Of a stretch of 64,000 nucleotides of DNA, positions 40,726 to 52,257 are shown one piece after another. The notes under the pieces are model-generated. The model worked only from the letters and a program-made list of their open reading frames with translations, had not been told where the DNA came from and searched no databases. This DNA is from Flectonema sp. DT1601. Lineage: Eukaryota > Euglenozoa > Diplonemea > Diplonemida > Diplonemidae. The translations under genes were made by a program, and so were the position numbers. The DNA is taken from positions 1-64,000 of the forward strand of contig OZ025861.1 in assembly GCA_964019425.1 (NCBI GenBank), written 5' to 3'. How positions within the stretch are numbered: the first letter of the stretch is position 1; each line of letters begins with the position of its first letter.

Positions 40726-41199
40726 TCACTCAAGGATAATAACTTTTGTTTTTGAAGTTCTCTTTCCCAACACCGGTCGAGGGATTGTATTAATGGCGAC
40801 CGTTTCTTCTGTTTTTGAACTTTTTCGGTCGGTTTCTTTGTCTGGAGTTGCCTTTCTCTTCTGCTTTGAATCTTTTTTACTTCCTGCATTTGCTAATTCA
40901 CAAAGGATGTCACCGTGACAGCCGCCTGGTTTACACCAACAACCCAATACTTTACCTGAAAGTTCTCCGTAGTCATAATTTTGTGTACTTATGTAGTTCT
41001 TGTATAGCCGTAGTGACTCTTCTAGACCGTGTTTCTTTACAGGATATGGGTTGCACCATTTACTTTTGTCAGATCCTTTTACATAAAAGGACATGTTCCT
41101 ACCGATATAAACATGCTTTGAATCTTCCAACCAGTGCAACAGGTCTCTGTACCCTAACTTTTTAAGGTTGTCTTTCTTGATGTTAATAACGCTGGTCAT
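40726..41199 (-). CDS. DUF4326 domain protein
   Basis: 157 aa. The DUF4326 signature is complete: VYIGRNMSFY (residues about 31-40), KSKWCNPYPV (about 46-55), a helix with SLRLYKNYIST, then GKVLGCWCKPGGCHGDILCE (about 83-102) with its Cys/His cluster CWCKP..CHGD. A basic tail (KKDSKQKRKATPDKETDRK) suggests nuclear location or nucleic-acid binding. The family's function is not established; it is widespread in bacteria and phages and patchy in protists. The short central Cys-His motif could bind metal. Acceptor TTTAACAG lies about 15 nt upstream of the ATG. Confidence 0.85.
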   Translation of the reverse strand: MTSVINIKKDNLKKLGYRDLLHWLEDSKHVYIGRNMSFYVKGSDKSKWCNPYPVKKHGLEESLRLYKNYISTQNYDYGELSGKVLGCWCKPGGCHGDILCELANAGSKKDSKQKRKATPDKETDRKSSKTEETVAINTIPRPVLGKRTSKTKVIILE

Positions 41200-41683
41200 C
41201 TCTTGTTTGGTTCACCTGTTAAAGGTGGAATAATTTAGTTAAAAAAAGGGGGGAAAAGTGTCTTAATAAACAAGAAAAGTTGTTTTTTTTTTTTTTTTTT
41301 AAAAAAATGACACCAGACGGTAGTTTTTGCAAATATTAGTTAGAATTGGAATATATAAAACAAAAGGGCTGCTAATAAACGTGAAGGTCTGCTGTCCATA
41401 TAACACAGACATGTGAATTACGATTTCTTGTTGGAATTTGCAGGCATTTCATCAAATAGGTTACAGTGAGAATAGTGTCGCTGAGGGTCACGTTCATCTA
41501 CAAAGAAGGTCAGACTGTAATTGTCGGCTCACCGATGGATAATTTCATAGTAACCAGAGAATCGAACTTCAGAAGGTTTTGCAAAAATCTAAAAAAAAAG
41601 ATGGTCAGAAACAACTTCACAAAAACATCACCTGAGAAGGCAACAGTTGTGTTTTATTTTTTCATAAAATTTCTGTAAGACAA
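41200..41683. other. Intergenic
   Basis: No convincing gene; the plus frame at 41466-41678 is Lys/Phe-rich and lacks support. T-tract at 41284-41300. Confidence 0.35.
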
Positions 41684-42721
41684 TTAGGAAGTGATTGAAG
41701 GCTCTCTTGATCTACGAGCCGGTACGGCTAAGAAAGAAATCAGATACAGTATCCCTAATATTGAACACCAAGTCCCCGTAAACACAGAAGGATTGCTGAA
41801 GTCAGGCATCACACTCGACATAAATGTGATATGAGGAAATGTAGCTACCGTCAGCTGCGATGCAGACACTAAATCGAATATTCGAAAAACTAAAAAACAC
41901 CAAATTAAGTTTATGACAGTCGAGAGCATGCAATGACGAAAATCAGAAGCCAAGATAGAGATCATCGGTGATAATGATTTCAATTTATTTGAACGAAACA
42001 AATGATTTGGAGGAGGCATCGTGACGAGAGCGTATCTCTTGAACAAGTAAATCAAAGTTCTCGAAGCGATAGTAAAGGGCATCGAAACCCAATAAATCGA
42101 TCCTTCAATCCTGTCTAACACATTCACTATCTGAGGTGAAACTACGACAGACGATTCCAATAAATAAACCACCGAAAGCGGCACAGCTGCAACATATGAA
42201 ATCGTGGTACTCAAAAGCCAATACACCAAAGCAAGAACAGTACCGCTCTCTTTAACTAAAGTCACTGATATATGTGCCACACTAAACAGTGGTGATGATA
42301 TAGCTCTCCAGAGAGAGTCTTCAGCATTGCAAATACTTGCGATGGTTTGTTTAATCATATTATCAAATAGTAATCCGAACGTTTTAGGTTTCAAAAATGA
42401 TGTTTTTGGACAATGTCTATTTGGGATAAACCCTTTGAGATGTGTACCGTCTGTGTCTTCACCAACAGATCTTATTAATAAAAAAATCACCAACAGCAGA
42501 AGTATATATCTGAATGTATGCTGCACTCCCCAGCTGCTATTTAATATTACCTTTCCTAAACTGTGATTATGTCCCTCACCGTGTTCCTTTCCAACGCAGG
42601 CATAGCAATATAACTTTTTACAATCAATGCAGTAGTACCAATGTGATTCAGCGTCATTATTGACATAACGTCCTTTGGTGTTTCGATTGGTGTATTTGCA
42701 AGAATCGCATCTTAACAACAT
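41684..42721 (-). CDS. Membrane protein with B-box-like zinc finger
   Basis: 345 aa from the first ATG after ATTCACAG (MLLRCDSCKY); the longer frame upstream begins at a non-ATG codon. Residues 5-52 carry a Cys/His cluster: CDSC...CIDC..LYCYAC...H..GH.H, a B-box or ZZ-like zinc-binding pattern. At least four membrane segments follow: TFRYILLLLVIFLLIRSV, LALVYWLLSTTISYVAAVPL, STVINLIWCFLVFRIFDLV and ILGILYLISFLAVPA. It ends in a basic RRSREPSITS tail. A cytosolic zinc finger joined to a multi-pass anchor could recruit partners to an organelle membrane. No family recognised. Confidence 0.6.
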   Translation of the reverse strand: MLLRCDSCKYTNRNTKGRYVNNDAESHWYYCIDCKKLYCYACVGKEHGEGHNHSLGKVILNSSWGVQHTFRYILLLLVIFLLIRSVGEDTDGTHLKGFIPNRHCPKTSFLKPKTFGLLFDNMIKQTIASICNAEDSLWRAISSPLFSVAHISVTLVKESGTVLALVYWLLSTTISYVAAVPLSVVYLLESSVVVSPQIVNVLDRIEGSIYWVSMPFTIASRTLIYLFKRYALVTMPPPNHLFRSNKLKSLSPMISILASDFRHCMLSTVINLIWCFLVFRIFDLVSASQLTVATFPHITFMSSVMPDFSNPSVFTGTWCSILGILYLISFLAVPARRSREPSITS

Positions 42722-43162
42722 AATAATACACAACTGTGAATGAGTTAAGTTAGTTATCACGTACAATAATATATATATTGATATTGAAACGAAGGAGGGT
42801 TTTAAAAACGCGACATTGTAGTCTCCTGTTATTCAAAAAAAAAAAAAAAACAGTTAAAATATTTTAAACTCATTCCAGAGTTCCAGTAGTCAGTAATCTA
42901 TCGGTCGGGGAAGGTGGGGGACACTCAACTTTTTTGTTTTCGTTGTTGCTGTTGTTTTTTTTACTTTGCGTACTAAGTCAGAAAAAAAAGGACACCACCA
43001 GTAGAAAGGAACAACACGGTGGGGTGGGGAGGTGTCCGGGAAATAAAATCTTGAAATCTACAAAAAATAATCTAAAGTTATACTCAATAGTAGTCACTAC
43101 GTTCTTGTAAAGACTATACTTTTGTTCTATTGCAGTCTAAATAATAAATTATAAAACTCCCT
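42722..43162. other. Intergenic
   Basis: Purine/pyrimidine-skewed spacer (GGTGGGGTGGGGAGGTG near 43018). No gene seen. Confidence 0.35.
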
Positions 43163-46100
43163 TCACTGGTATCCTCTCAACTGCTGTTGAGCTGCCGCAT
43201 TGTTGCTGACGAACTGAAGTAGTCGTTGTTTCACTGATGGGGTTATTGAAGTTCCGTCAAACTTAACATCTGAGAGAGACGGACAACGAGCCATCAACGA
43301 TTCAAAAGAAGCACTTGATACGGTTGTGTTTGAGACGTCCAGAGAGAGTAATGAAGGACAGCATGATGATAATATTTCTATTTCTTGATCTGTAACAGAA
43401 GACTCTTTCAAAGACATGTATTCAACGAGTGCTCCAAACGGACCATTCCATAAAGCACTTTCTTCATGTGGTATATTTGCTGCTCCCCGCATTAGGAATG
43501 CTCGTACTCTAGTTTCTGTGTACATTTGAGACCACTTCCCTTCGTGATCAGAATAGGACAGTTGGTTATCGTCACCAACTTCTTTAACATATCGTCCCCA
43601 CCAACAGACATCCATGGTCGGTTTTATAGAATTACCACCTAGAGCTTCCCATTCTAACCAATCTCTGATACCAAAACTCATGAATATCGATTCCAAGGCA
43701 TTCCAAAGAGTTCTAGCAGTCTCTGGAGTGTTTGTATATCCCGTTGATGTTGGTGAAGGTGATAATTGAGTGCTGTAAAGCATCGCTGATGTTCTCGCGA
43801 GTAGCAGTGGAGCCTTCAACTGTGAAGCTAACCCATGCAAGTCTTGAACGTCAACGCCTGCTTCAGATAGAGTGTGGTCTAAGTTATGAAGTGTTGCAGC
43901 TATTTGATCGTCTTCAACTGATAAGAAATACGCCACAACTTTTAATAACGACACAGACACAGTTGGAAATCTGATCTTATCCCTCGCTGATTGTAATGTA
44001 ACACAACGATGAGCTTTATCTCTTTGAACCACGAACTCTTTATAATCAGAAGACACCATTGTGAAAGTATCAAGACCAGTACTGTGACCTAATTGTGTAG
44101 CATCATTAACATTAGTAATTGGTGACTCAGCAATGGTTGATTGATCCCTATGATACGAACTTTGAGGTGAATTGATATATGACGGCTGAGGCTTACTACC
44201 TCTACGAGTTGATGTGGGTGCTGGTGTTCCAATCGCATGCTTAATAATGTTAACCTGACGACTAACAGCTGAGTCGTAATCAGACATTGCATCCGTTAGT
44301 TCAGCTACTTCTTGAGCGCTTGTAATAACTTTAAGCAGTTCTTCACACTGATGAACTCCATTCATTGTTCTTGAGAGACAGAATCTAACTCCTTCTTCAG
44401 GTGTTTGAATTATGTTATGAGTTCCTTGGTGGTAGATTACTGCGTCTTTTTGATTGTCTATTTCGTCATCTGAGTCGCTGAGATCATCTTTATTTTCCTC
44501 ATCACTGTCATTAAATATGTCGTACCAAACTTTTTTAAATTGAAGATTTTGTCTGAAAGCTTCTTCTTCAGCTTGTTGCTTTAAGTGTAAAACGACTACG
44601 TCGTTTACTAACTCGTCAGTCCATTCAAGGAGAGTAATCATATCGGATAGGGCAAGTCTTGATGCAGCTGTAGCGTTGACATCGACGGAGATATTTAAAG
44701 AAAGGTCAACAATGTCATTAATAATTGATTGCATCGCAAAATAATTATTTGGTTCTCCCCGTTGATCAGCTGCATCTCTTTCGACCAGCTCCTCAAGAGT
44801 ACAGTCGACTTCATAAATGTGAGGAGGTCTGTCTTCATTGTCATCACTTCCCTCATCGCTGTACAACTCATCAAATGTTCTGTCTCTTGGTTTTTGTTCT
44901 CCTTTGAATTGAGTTGCAGGTATTTGTTGGATTCGTTCACCGTATCCGTTTTTCATAGTTCGGGATATTTCACGAAGTTTACTGTAGAGTCGATCCCAAT
45001 CAGTACTTTCATTAACATCCATCGCAAGAGATCTCATAGTTAAATGATTAATATCTTGAGCTGTTGCGAAGTTCGATGCAGCAGTTTCAACTGATTCCTC
45101 AATTCCAAGAACGATCGACTTATCAATTTCACCTCCGTGTTGACTAACTAGTGTTGCGTATCCTGAAGAAGTCCACATCCATAAAGACCAAAACCATTTT
45201 AATGGAAGGTGTAATGAATCGATTTCTAATAAGTGTGATAAAGCTCCCTCATGTTGTAGTCGCAGTGACTCATCTGCAGCGAAGGGTTGACATGTTCTAA
45301 GCTGAGCAGCATAAGCAACTCTTCTAGCGTGTTGAAATAGTACTTGTGGTGATGGCCAGTACTGATGTAGATAACAACACTCAACCATATCACTACTCTT
45401 CCAACAGATTGGTGTAGTCCCTGGAGGTGGAGTGTGCGGTGCTGGTTCTTCAAAGAATCGTTCTCCAACAGCAATGACTTTAATAGTTCCTTCCTGATCG
45501 AATGGAATGATTTCTAAGTCGTAGATGTGTTTTATTTCTTGACCAACTGTCTGTTGTAGCTCAAACACAGCCCTCAAAAACCGATGTCTAAAAGAAGGCA
45601 ACTGAGCACCAGTACTCTCAGCTGTGACTGTGTCTGAGATGGTATGCCACTCGAAAGAGTCAACTCGAGTTCTTTTTTCGTTTAAACATTGAACCCAACG
45701 CCATTCTTCGAGTGTTGGATGAGCATTTTGGATCTTTGATAATGGTAACAGATACCTGTATTCATCAGATACCATCATTTTATAGCCACTCGAACTCGGA
45801 CAAACTCCAAAGTATGCTAAATAAACACCCGGATGGAGACGGTCATCCATACTTTCACGATAACGTAAAGCAGCGTACATCCAACGATTACAATTGTTGT
45901 ATGTCGATGGTAAGAATGCTACTCGAGTGGCTGCTCTTATTTGTGAGGCTTTTAAATAAGTTGTGAATTCGACGTCAATTAGCGGTCTCCATCCCCAACC
46001 TGCATGAGTTCCGTCGTGAATAGGAACGTCGGCTCTCTTTTGTAATCTAAGAATAGTCACAATGTATAAACATTGAACTGTTTCTTGATAAATAATATTA

Positions 46101-48433
46101 TCAAATATAATTCCTATGTCTGGTCTGCCAAGTTGGACTTTCATTCTCGTCACGGCTTCTAAGAACTGGGCCCTAAAACGGTTGGTTCCAGCATTATCAT
46201 AGATGGTAGCGTAATCAGTGATTTGTTCCCCCCAGTTAGGATCACAACCTTCTTCAAGTATCCATTTGAAATCTGATGAGTTTTTATGAAGGTTTGCTAC
46301 TTGATTATCAGTCAGAACGTCTGAGATTGATTCAGTTGGAGGGTTCAAGTGCTCATCACAAAGTAGTTCATCATCACAATAAACTAAAGCCATGAGATAT
46401 GCACCACTCGCCAATTGATCTTTCATATAAGCTTCACGTCGTTCTTGTTTATTCCTTTCTTGTAAGGCTGCTGCATCACTTTTAGGTGCCGGATCAAAAC
46501 ATTTTGGATACAACATATCAGGAAGTGATTCTCTACTAATGAAATCAGCAGTGTGTTCACAAGTCATCTTCCAGAGTGGGATTAGAACACTCGGATGACT
46601 TCTACTCAAACCATCTTCTGGAGTTACACTTCCAGCACTACTAACAATTCCATCAAGTCGTTTGAGTGTTGCTAAAACTGTTTCATATTGTAAAGGATCG
46701 TTAGTCGGAGCAGCATACCTGATAGCTTCTTCTATAATACGACATTGTTTTAAAATGGTTGACGGTGATGGGTCTCTTGCTGAGGCTGCGAGATTCTTTT
46801 GAATTGTCGCACACCAATTTCTAAGTAACAAATCACGATTAGCAATCCCCAACATAAACAAACGAATATCCTGAACTAGAGTATCAGTGGCTGAAGTGTC
46901 TTTAATGGTACCGATGTCTGTATCAGCAACTGTTGTACCATCAATAACAGAGTCAGCCATGTCGGTAGGTTCAGCGATTCCTACAATCATATTGTCATCA
47001 GCCATTAGTTTGTGAAATTTCATCATTGCGGTGTCTTCAGGAATGGTTTCTGCCGATGAGTACGCAAATTCAACATTATGAGCCCTCGCATGAATGATAA
47101 ACTTATCATCAGAACCCTGGTTATAACAGTTGCTCATCGCTAACTTTAATGTATGCTCCATGTACTTGTGATCTTCTGCTGATGAAAATCCCAACGCATG
47201 CCGCTCATCATCGATCACGAATATACTTCTAAGTGCATCAGAGTTTGCTTGTTTTCCGAGTAGCTTTCCAACTTCAATATGATCATTCAAAGGATGAATA
47301 GCAGATATATAATATTGATCTTTGTAGTGTTCTCTTGCGTCAGGAGGTTTGATGTATACCAGGCAGTGGGCTCCAACCCAATCACGGATGACGGCTAAGA
47401 TTGTTCTTTGATTATCAGAATCCAGTGATGTTGGATGAAACACCCATCCGTTGACAGCCCCAAGCACTTTAATCTCACCCATTGAACTTGAATTGAATAA
47501 TTTTAACTCAAGATTTTCTTCTAATTCTGTTCTCTGAGGGTTTGGGAAATCAGTTCTCATGTAGTAGTAAGGGTCTCTTAAATAAGTAGCATTCGGAAGT
47601 AATTGAGACAAGGGATTTTTCGGGTCTCTCAAAGGTTTTTCAGGCAGAACTACTTCTTCTTCTAAAGCCTGACCATCAATAAAGTTCAAGTCAGCGAAGT
47701 CAATAATCGAATGGAGTCGGTCGCTGGCTTCATTTCGTTCAGCTAACCAGACGTCGAGGGCTGTTTTTGCTGCTTCTTGAAGAATCTTTTCAACAGTTTC
47801 AGGAAGTGAGTCTTCTTGAAATGGTTCGTTTTCATTCATATACTTATCAGTTACGTTCTTTACTAGAATCTTTTGACCTTCAGCTGTGATGGTTTTGTCT
47901 CGAAAAGGTTTGGTGAGTCTCTTACGGACTATTGCCTGGACTAAAGCTTTCTTCTCAGTGTTCCAACCAGTTCGAGGTTCAACTTTCATTCGTTTTGGTG
48001 AAGCAGGTCCGAGTTGATTAGGAACACCACCTGCTACTGCGCTGGGAGTTGCTCCAGCATCTGGTAGAGTTGTTGAACTCTTTCCAGTTGCTAAGAGTCT
48101 ATACTGAATATGTCCTTCTCTTGCTCTTCTCTCTTCCCAAACATAGTCTTTGTCTTCAAAGGTTTTCCCTTCGAGAATCCAATAAGTTTTCGTCCTTGGT
48201 TTCCCATCTTTATCATCTTGTCTAATCTTCTTACGGACATAAACAGATAAACCAACTTGTTGGATGTCTTTATTTTTACGACCACGGATACTGTCATCAA
48301 CTGGTCTGCGGTCTGTTGTTGATTTTTTTTAATTTGAACATCTTCAATAAATATTAAGAAGACATAAACAAAACGAATACATACCATCCGGTACTTCAGG
48401 TATCGTTGGGGGTGGTGGATCTGTGTCGGTCAT
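43163..48433 (-). CDS. Uncharacterised 1732-aa protein (2 exons)
   Basis: Exon 1 is 48433..48385 (16 codons plus one base, MTDTDPPPPTIPEVPD); exon 2 is 48312..43163; a 72-nt phase-1 intron (GTATGT...AACAACAG) lies between. Joining them extends the frame about 125 codons above the internal ATG at 47989. The N-terminus has IQQVGLSVYVRKKIRQ and KTYWILEGKTFED. The body is a mixed alpha/beta globular protein without repeats (WRPLIDVEFTTYLKASQIRA, WFWSLWMWTSSGYATLV). Acidic low-complexity segments sit at about 1210 and 1300. Near the C-terminus, SCCPSLLSLDVSNTTVSSAS and RCPSLSDVKFDGTSI form two or three leucine-rich (AMN1/F-box type) repeats. I do not recognise the family. The size and single long frame show strong coding constraint. 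Confidence 0.75.
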
Positions 48434-48500
48434 ATTTGCTGTGTCACCCCTGAATTGAATTATATAAAAATAATTAAGTCTGATATTACCATATGAGTGG

Positions 48501-48673
48501 ATGTCAAAAGTCTGGTACCGTTTTGGTCAACGGTAAACTGCGGGCATGTACAACTCAATCGAGACCCAACCCTGTCTGAAACATGCCCCAAAAAATTCAA
48601 TTCCGGGTGTGGGATCTCACTTTACTCGTAATACTTGTAAAAAAAAAAAAAATTCCTGCATTTTTTGCTTGTA
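48501..48673 (+). repeat. Left terminal inverted repeat
   Basis: Runs from ATGTCAAAAGTCTGGTACCG to TTTTTTGCTTGT. Contains an A-tract (48638-48651) that varies in length between the arms. Confidence 0.8.
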
Positions 48674-49655
48674 GCCGGTAACAAAGCTGTTACAGAGAGC
48701 CCCAAGCATAACAAAAGCAAAATATGACCACAAAAGCGATAATTGAGCAACTGCAATTACTGATTGACAAGATGGGAGACCCTCCGAAGTAGAGTGACAG
48801 GAAAGTGTCCAATGGGAGTTCAAAAACCTTGGAAGGTAAACATGCAAAACTGCTAGAATGCCTTTCTGGGGGTGGTGATGTTACTGCTATGCCCCGTGAG
48901 GGTTGTGGGAATAGCAGTGCTGTGGAATGGTGTCAATTGTCCTTTCAGTAGTAAATGAAACAATTGTGAGCATGGAAACGGGTGACAGGCGAGAAGTGTC
49001 TAGAAGAATAGGATGGAAGTTAAGCTTTCTAGAGGAAGCTGGGCTAAAAATAGGCAGAAAGGCCTGGGATGCTAGAATCCACGTGCCCATAAGTATAAGA
49101 ACCAATGAAGATCTTCCTGAAGTTGTGCAGTCAAGTGAGAACGAGCTCAAGGCAGCCTCGCCCGACTTCAATGGTATCAAAAAGTCAACGAGGTGACACT
49201 GTTACGTTGCAGGGTGTCCTTGGGGGACATTTAAATCTATCTATAAAGTCAGCAGTATTCGAAATCTGATATCAGAATCTACATACCATCGTATGCGTGG
49301 GAATGAATATCATCACCTTGCGCTGTGAACTGATGTCTGCTCCTACTGCCGTGTGGACAGACAATTAGAAAGAAACTGTCAAAACTACTTAGCAAGTGTT
49401 GAGTGACAGAATGGTTACTCAGTAACTGTTCATTAACCGTTTGGAATGCTGCACATGCCAGTGTGCTGACAATAGTGTCCAGTAGGGGGGGCTTACCAGC
49501 CATAGCAGCTGGTGTACGACCAGCTGCTATCTCATTATAATAATACAACAGACTTGCTGAGGTTCATTATCATGTAGAAGAGTTTAAGAGACAGAATGCA
49601 GTCTATTCAGAAAACACTTCTGATACGGAGATGATTTAATTATAAAACTTGATTA

Positions 49656-49711
49656 TAAGGAGTCTTCTCCTTCAGTACCTTGCCACAGGTACCTAAGGAG
49701 AAGACTCCTTA
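49656..49711. repeat. Perfect-stem palindrome
   Basis: TAAGGAGTCTTCTCCTT and its exact reverse complement flank a shorter imperfect inner stem (AGTACCT/AGGTAC) around a TGCCAC loop. Arms are 25 nt with two mismatches. It lies in the middle of the TIR element. Confidence 0.85.
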
Positions 49712-50096
49712 CCACAAGAGTCATCATCACATTATTAGCAGCAGGAGAAGTACAGTTTGGGTATAACTATGCATTTCAAGTTGCACAATGAGACTCGACA
49801 AATTGAGTTTTTTTTGACGCAAACAAATCAACTCAAAACTGATGGTAACTCTTCCGAGGGTTCTACTCAGGGCTTTCGATCAGAATGTGACTACGTCCAA
49901 AGGAAGTGCAAAAAGTGTAGAACGTGGTGCTAAAAACTAATAATAATTTTCACGTTAAAAGTATTATTTTTACCGATAATTCCATTTATTTTTATAATGA
50001 AATATTAGAATATAGATTTGGGGGATGATACTTTTGGCAAGGCTGCATATGTAATATTTGGGTTTCTCTGTAGCCACAAGCCAGTTCTCTGTAAGC

Positions 50097-50269
50097 CACA
50101 AGCAAAAAATGCAGGATTTTTTTTTTTTTATACAAGTATTACGAGTAAAGTGAGATCCCACACCCGGAATTGAATTTTTTGGGGCATGTTTCAGACGGGG
50201 TTGGGTCTCGATTGAGTTGTACATGCCCACAGTTTACCGTTGACCAAAACGGTACCAGACTTTTGACAT
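50097..50269 (-). repeat. Right terminal inverted repeat
   Basis: Inverted copy of the left arm. Arm identity is high, with a few substitutions and a changed A/T-tract, so the pair is fairly young. Confidence 0.8.
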
Positions 50270-50563
50270 GTCCTCATATTATCTCACAAAGCAAAGAGCC
50301 AACCATCTTTTTTTTTTTTTTTTTTTTAAATCAAAAAAAACTGTATTGTAACTAAAGTAAGAGTACCTTATCAACGAACACGACACTACTATTTTTTTTT
50401 TTTTAATTATTACTTAGGGGAGCAGGTAACTTGCAAAAAAAAACCAGAGCTAAACAAATAAAAAGCCAAGTAATTTGTATAAATGCAAAAGAAGGTAATT
50501 AATGAAGCTTTTTGATTAAATTAAACGAAAACGGATATTCTATTAAGCAGCCGCGGGCTGTCA

Positions 50564-51365
50564 TCAGGTTGGCAGCATTGGAAGACCTCTTTTAGTGGGG
50601 GCAGTTGAAGGTCTTGGTTTCTGTGATGAAGAACATATTAAGGGTTTTTCAGGTGATCGTTGCATGCGTCTGTTTAGCATTTCTTGGGATTTTTTCTGAC
50701 GAAATCGAATGATGTCCGTCTCTTCTTGTTCCCAACGAAGTATTTCTGATTGCAGTAACTGTTTACGTTCTGAAATCTCATCTTCTGGAGCAACTACCTC
50801 AGGAAGTAAGAATCCAAGACTGGCCGCCTGATTAAAGTGACGCACTTCTGCGTCATCCCAATGTAAGTATAACTCTCTCAGTGGATGTGAACAATATTCA
50901 GTAATTGATGAAGCTGCTGGATTACTCGGGGCTTTCGGAACTAAAAGCCAAGGCGTGTCTTCCTTTACTTCCTGAAGACTTATATCAGTTTTATGTTCAA
51001 CCGAGTACACTGCTGCTAGTGATTGCTGCATAGTTCTGTGTTCTGATTTTGTTGGTTTAGTAGATTTGCGTTCCTTTGCTTCCATACACTTTGAGATCTT
51101 CTTCCAATGTCTTTTGAACTGAATCTTACTAGTCAGCGGACAGTGTGGATCGACAACAGCATCGTATTTTGGTACTTGATCTCTAAGTGATAAATTCTTC
51201 CATCTCACACTATTCTTTCTTCGAGATTCATTTCGTGTGTTGTGTAAAGTAGACACTTTTTTTAACTGTTTTTTTTTTTTTTTTTTTTTTGGGAAATTGT
51301 TGATATTTTAATAGTTTCAAAAAAAATACTCTCCTTTTCAATGTGTAAAAAGCGGCCAGTCTCAT
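50564..51365 (-). CDS. Uncharacterised basic protein with RPSTAP motif (2 exons)
   Basis: The 230-residue frame starting at 51256 begins only at GTG. Exon 1 at 51365..51330 (MRLAAFYTLKRR) joined to exon 2 at 51265..50564 (LKKVSTLHNTRNE...) restores an ATG, using donor AGA|GTATTT and acceptor AAAACAG, phase 0, 64-nt intron. The product is 245 aa. It has a basic N-terminus, a central DTPWLLVPKAP and HPLRELYLHWDD, a helical region (ERKQLLQSEILRWEQEETDI), and the tail KPRPSTAPTKRG. R-P-S-T-A-P is common in axonemal and cytoskeletal proteins of flagellates. The start exon is moderately supported, since an out-of-frame ATG lies just upstream. Confidence 0.6.
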
Positions 51366-51519
51366 CCCCAAAACCCCCCCGTCTTCATAGATAGTTTTAT
51401 GTGGTTACTGTTTCTGTAATTAATTAAATTTAATTCACAAATACCAGCAACCCGATACTGTTGTCAAGCACGTTGTGATTGTAAGGCGGAAGCCTACAAA
51501 CTCAACGTAGCGAGTGTAT

Positions 51520-52169
51520 TTAAGGTTTCAACTCTGTCGAACTCGATGAACGTTTTTTCAAAAAATCTTTTTGCTCAATTAAATGACTCGGTAGAATCCG
51601 AAGTAAATATTCCTCTGAATTCGCTAACTTATCAGTCAGCAGAGGAGTTGCTCCAAAAACCAGAGGACGTTTTTTATGCCGAATTCTCTCTTGTTCTTCC
51701 TCCGATTCCCTCTCCATTTCTTGTAAGGATGTTAATAAAGATCTCAAACTACGTTCTTTGTAACAGGTATTCTCCTTCCGAGTATTCCATTTCTCTATCA
51801 TAGTTCCTTGTTTGCAATAGTTGGGAGGCACCCATTGGTCTTCAGTTTTATTTTTCTTTTCATTGAGATAGAGTTGAGATTGTAATTTATGCGGAGGTAT
51901 TTTATCCAACCAATCTAACATTTTCTTAGTTTTTGAGAGAACCTAAAGAAATAAAAAGAGAAAAAAAAATTCTTCGCAAATAAAACAATCGATGACAGCT
52001 TAATAGTTTCTAAAGCTTTCTTTTCAACTCTCTTTTTTCGTATTATTTTTTTTTTATTTTTTCTTCTTTTTTTTTTTCTTAAATTATATAAACTCGCTAA
52101 ATCTATATCGTCTATCATAGTCTCTAAATTTCTATATTTCCGCTCTAGAAAGAGTGAGTTAGGTGTCAT
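51520..52169 (-). CDS. Uncharacterised small basic protein (probably 2 exons)
   Basis: The firm part is 51921-51520 (MLDWLDKIPPHKLQ...), 133 aa, helical, with SLLTSLQEMERESEEEQERI and a Ser run at the end. A minus-strand acceptor TTTCTTTAG at 51943-51945 keeps the frame open through VLSKTKK. An upstream exon, 52169..52029 (MTPNSLFLERKYRNLETMID...IIRKKR), could join in phase 0 with donor GTTGAA (86-nt intron), giving 187 aa. That exon's ATG follows TTGTGTCAG closely. Alternatively the gene starts at 51921 by trans-splicing at the same AG. The Lys-run is partly from A-tracts. Family not recognised. Confidence 0.5.
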
Positions 52170-52257
52170 CAACTGACACAAGTAAAAGGAAAGTATTCAA
52201 AATCAAAAACTATTACGACAGCTATAATAATACAAAAAGGTTAGCTCCGTGTGAAGT

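Larger units (their letters stand above)
48501..50269. mobile_element. 1.77-kb insertion bounded by ~170-bp inverted repeats
   Basis: Sequence from 48501 (ATGTCAAAAGTCTGGTACCG) recurs in inverted orientation ending at 50269, over about 170 bp with few differences (for example GCGGGC/GTGGGC and CCTGTCTG/CCCGTCTG). Arms this long and alike around a 1.4-kb interior suggest a non-autonomous DNA transposon, or a recent inverted duplication. Outside the arms the flanks ATATGAG still match weakly, and I find no clear target-site duplication. The interior has a plus frame (48927-49196, charged, protein-like), a minus frame (49279-49548, weakly ankyrin-like GRTPAAMAG), and a strong hairpin at 49656-49711. 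No transposase is recognised. Confidence 0.65.
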
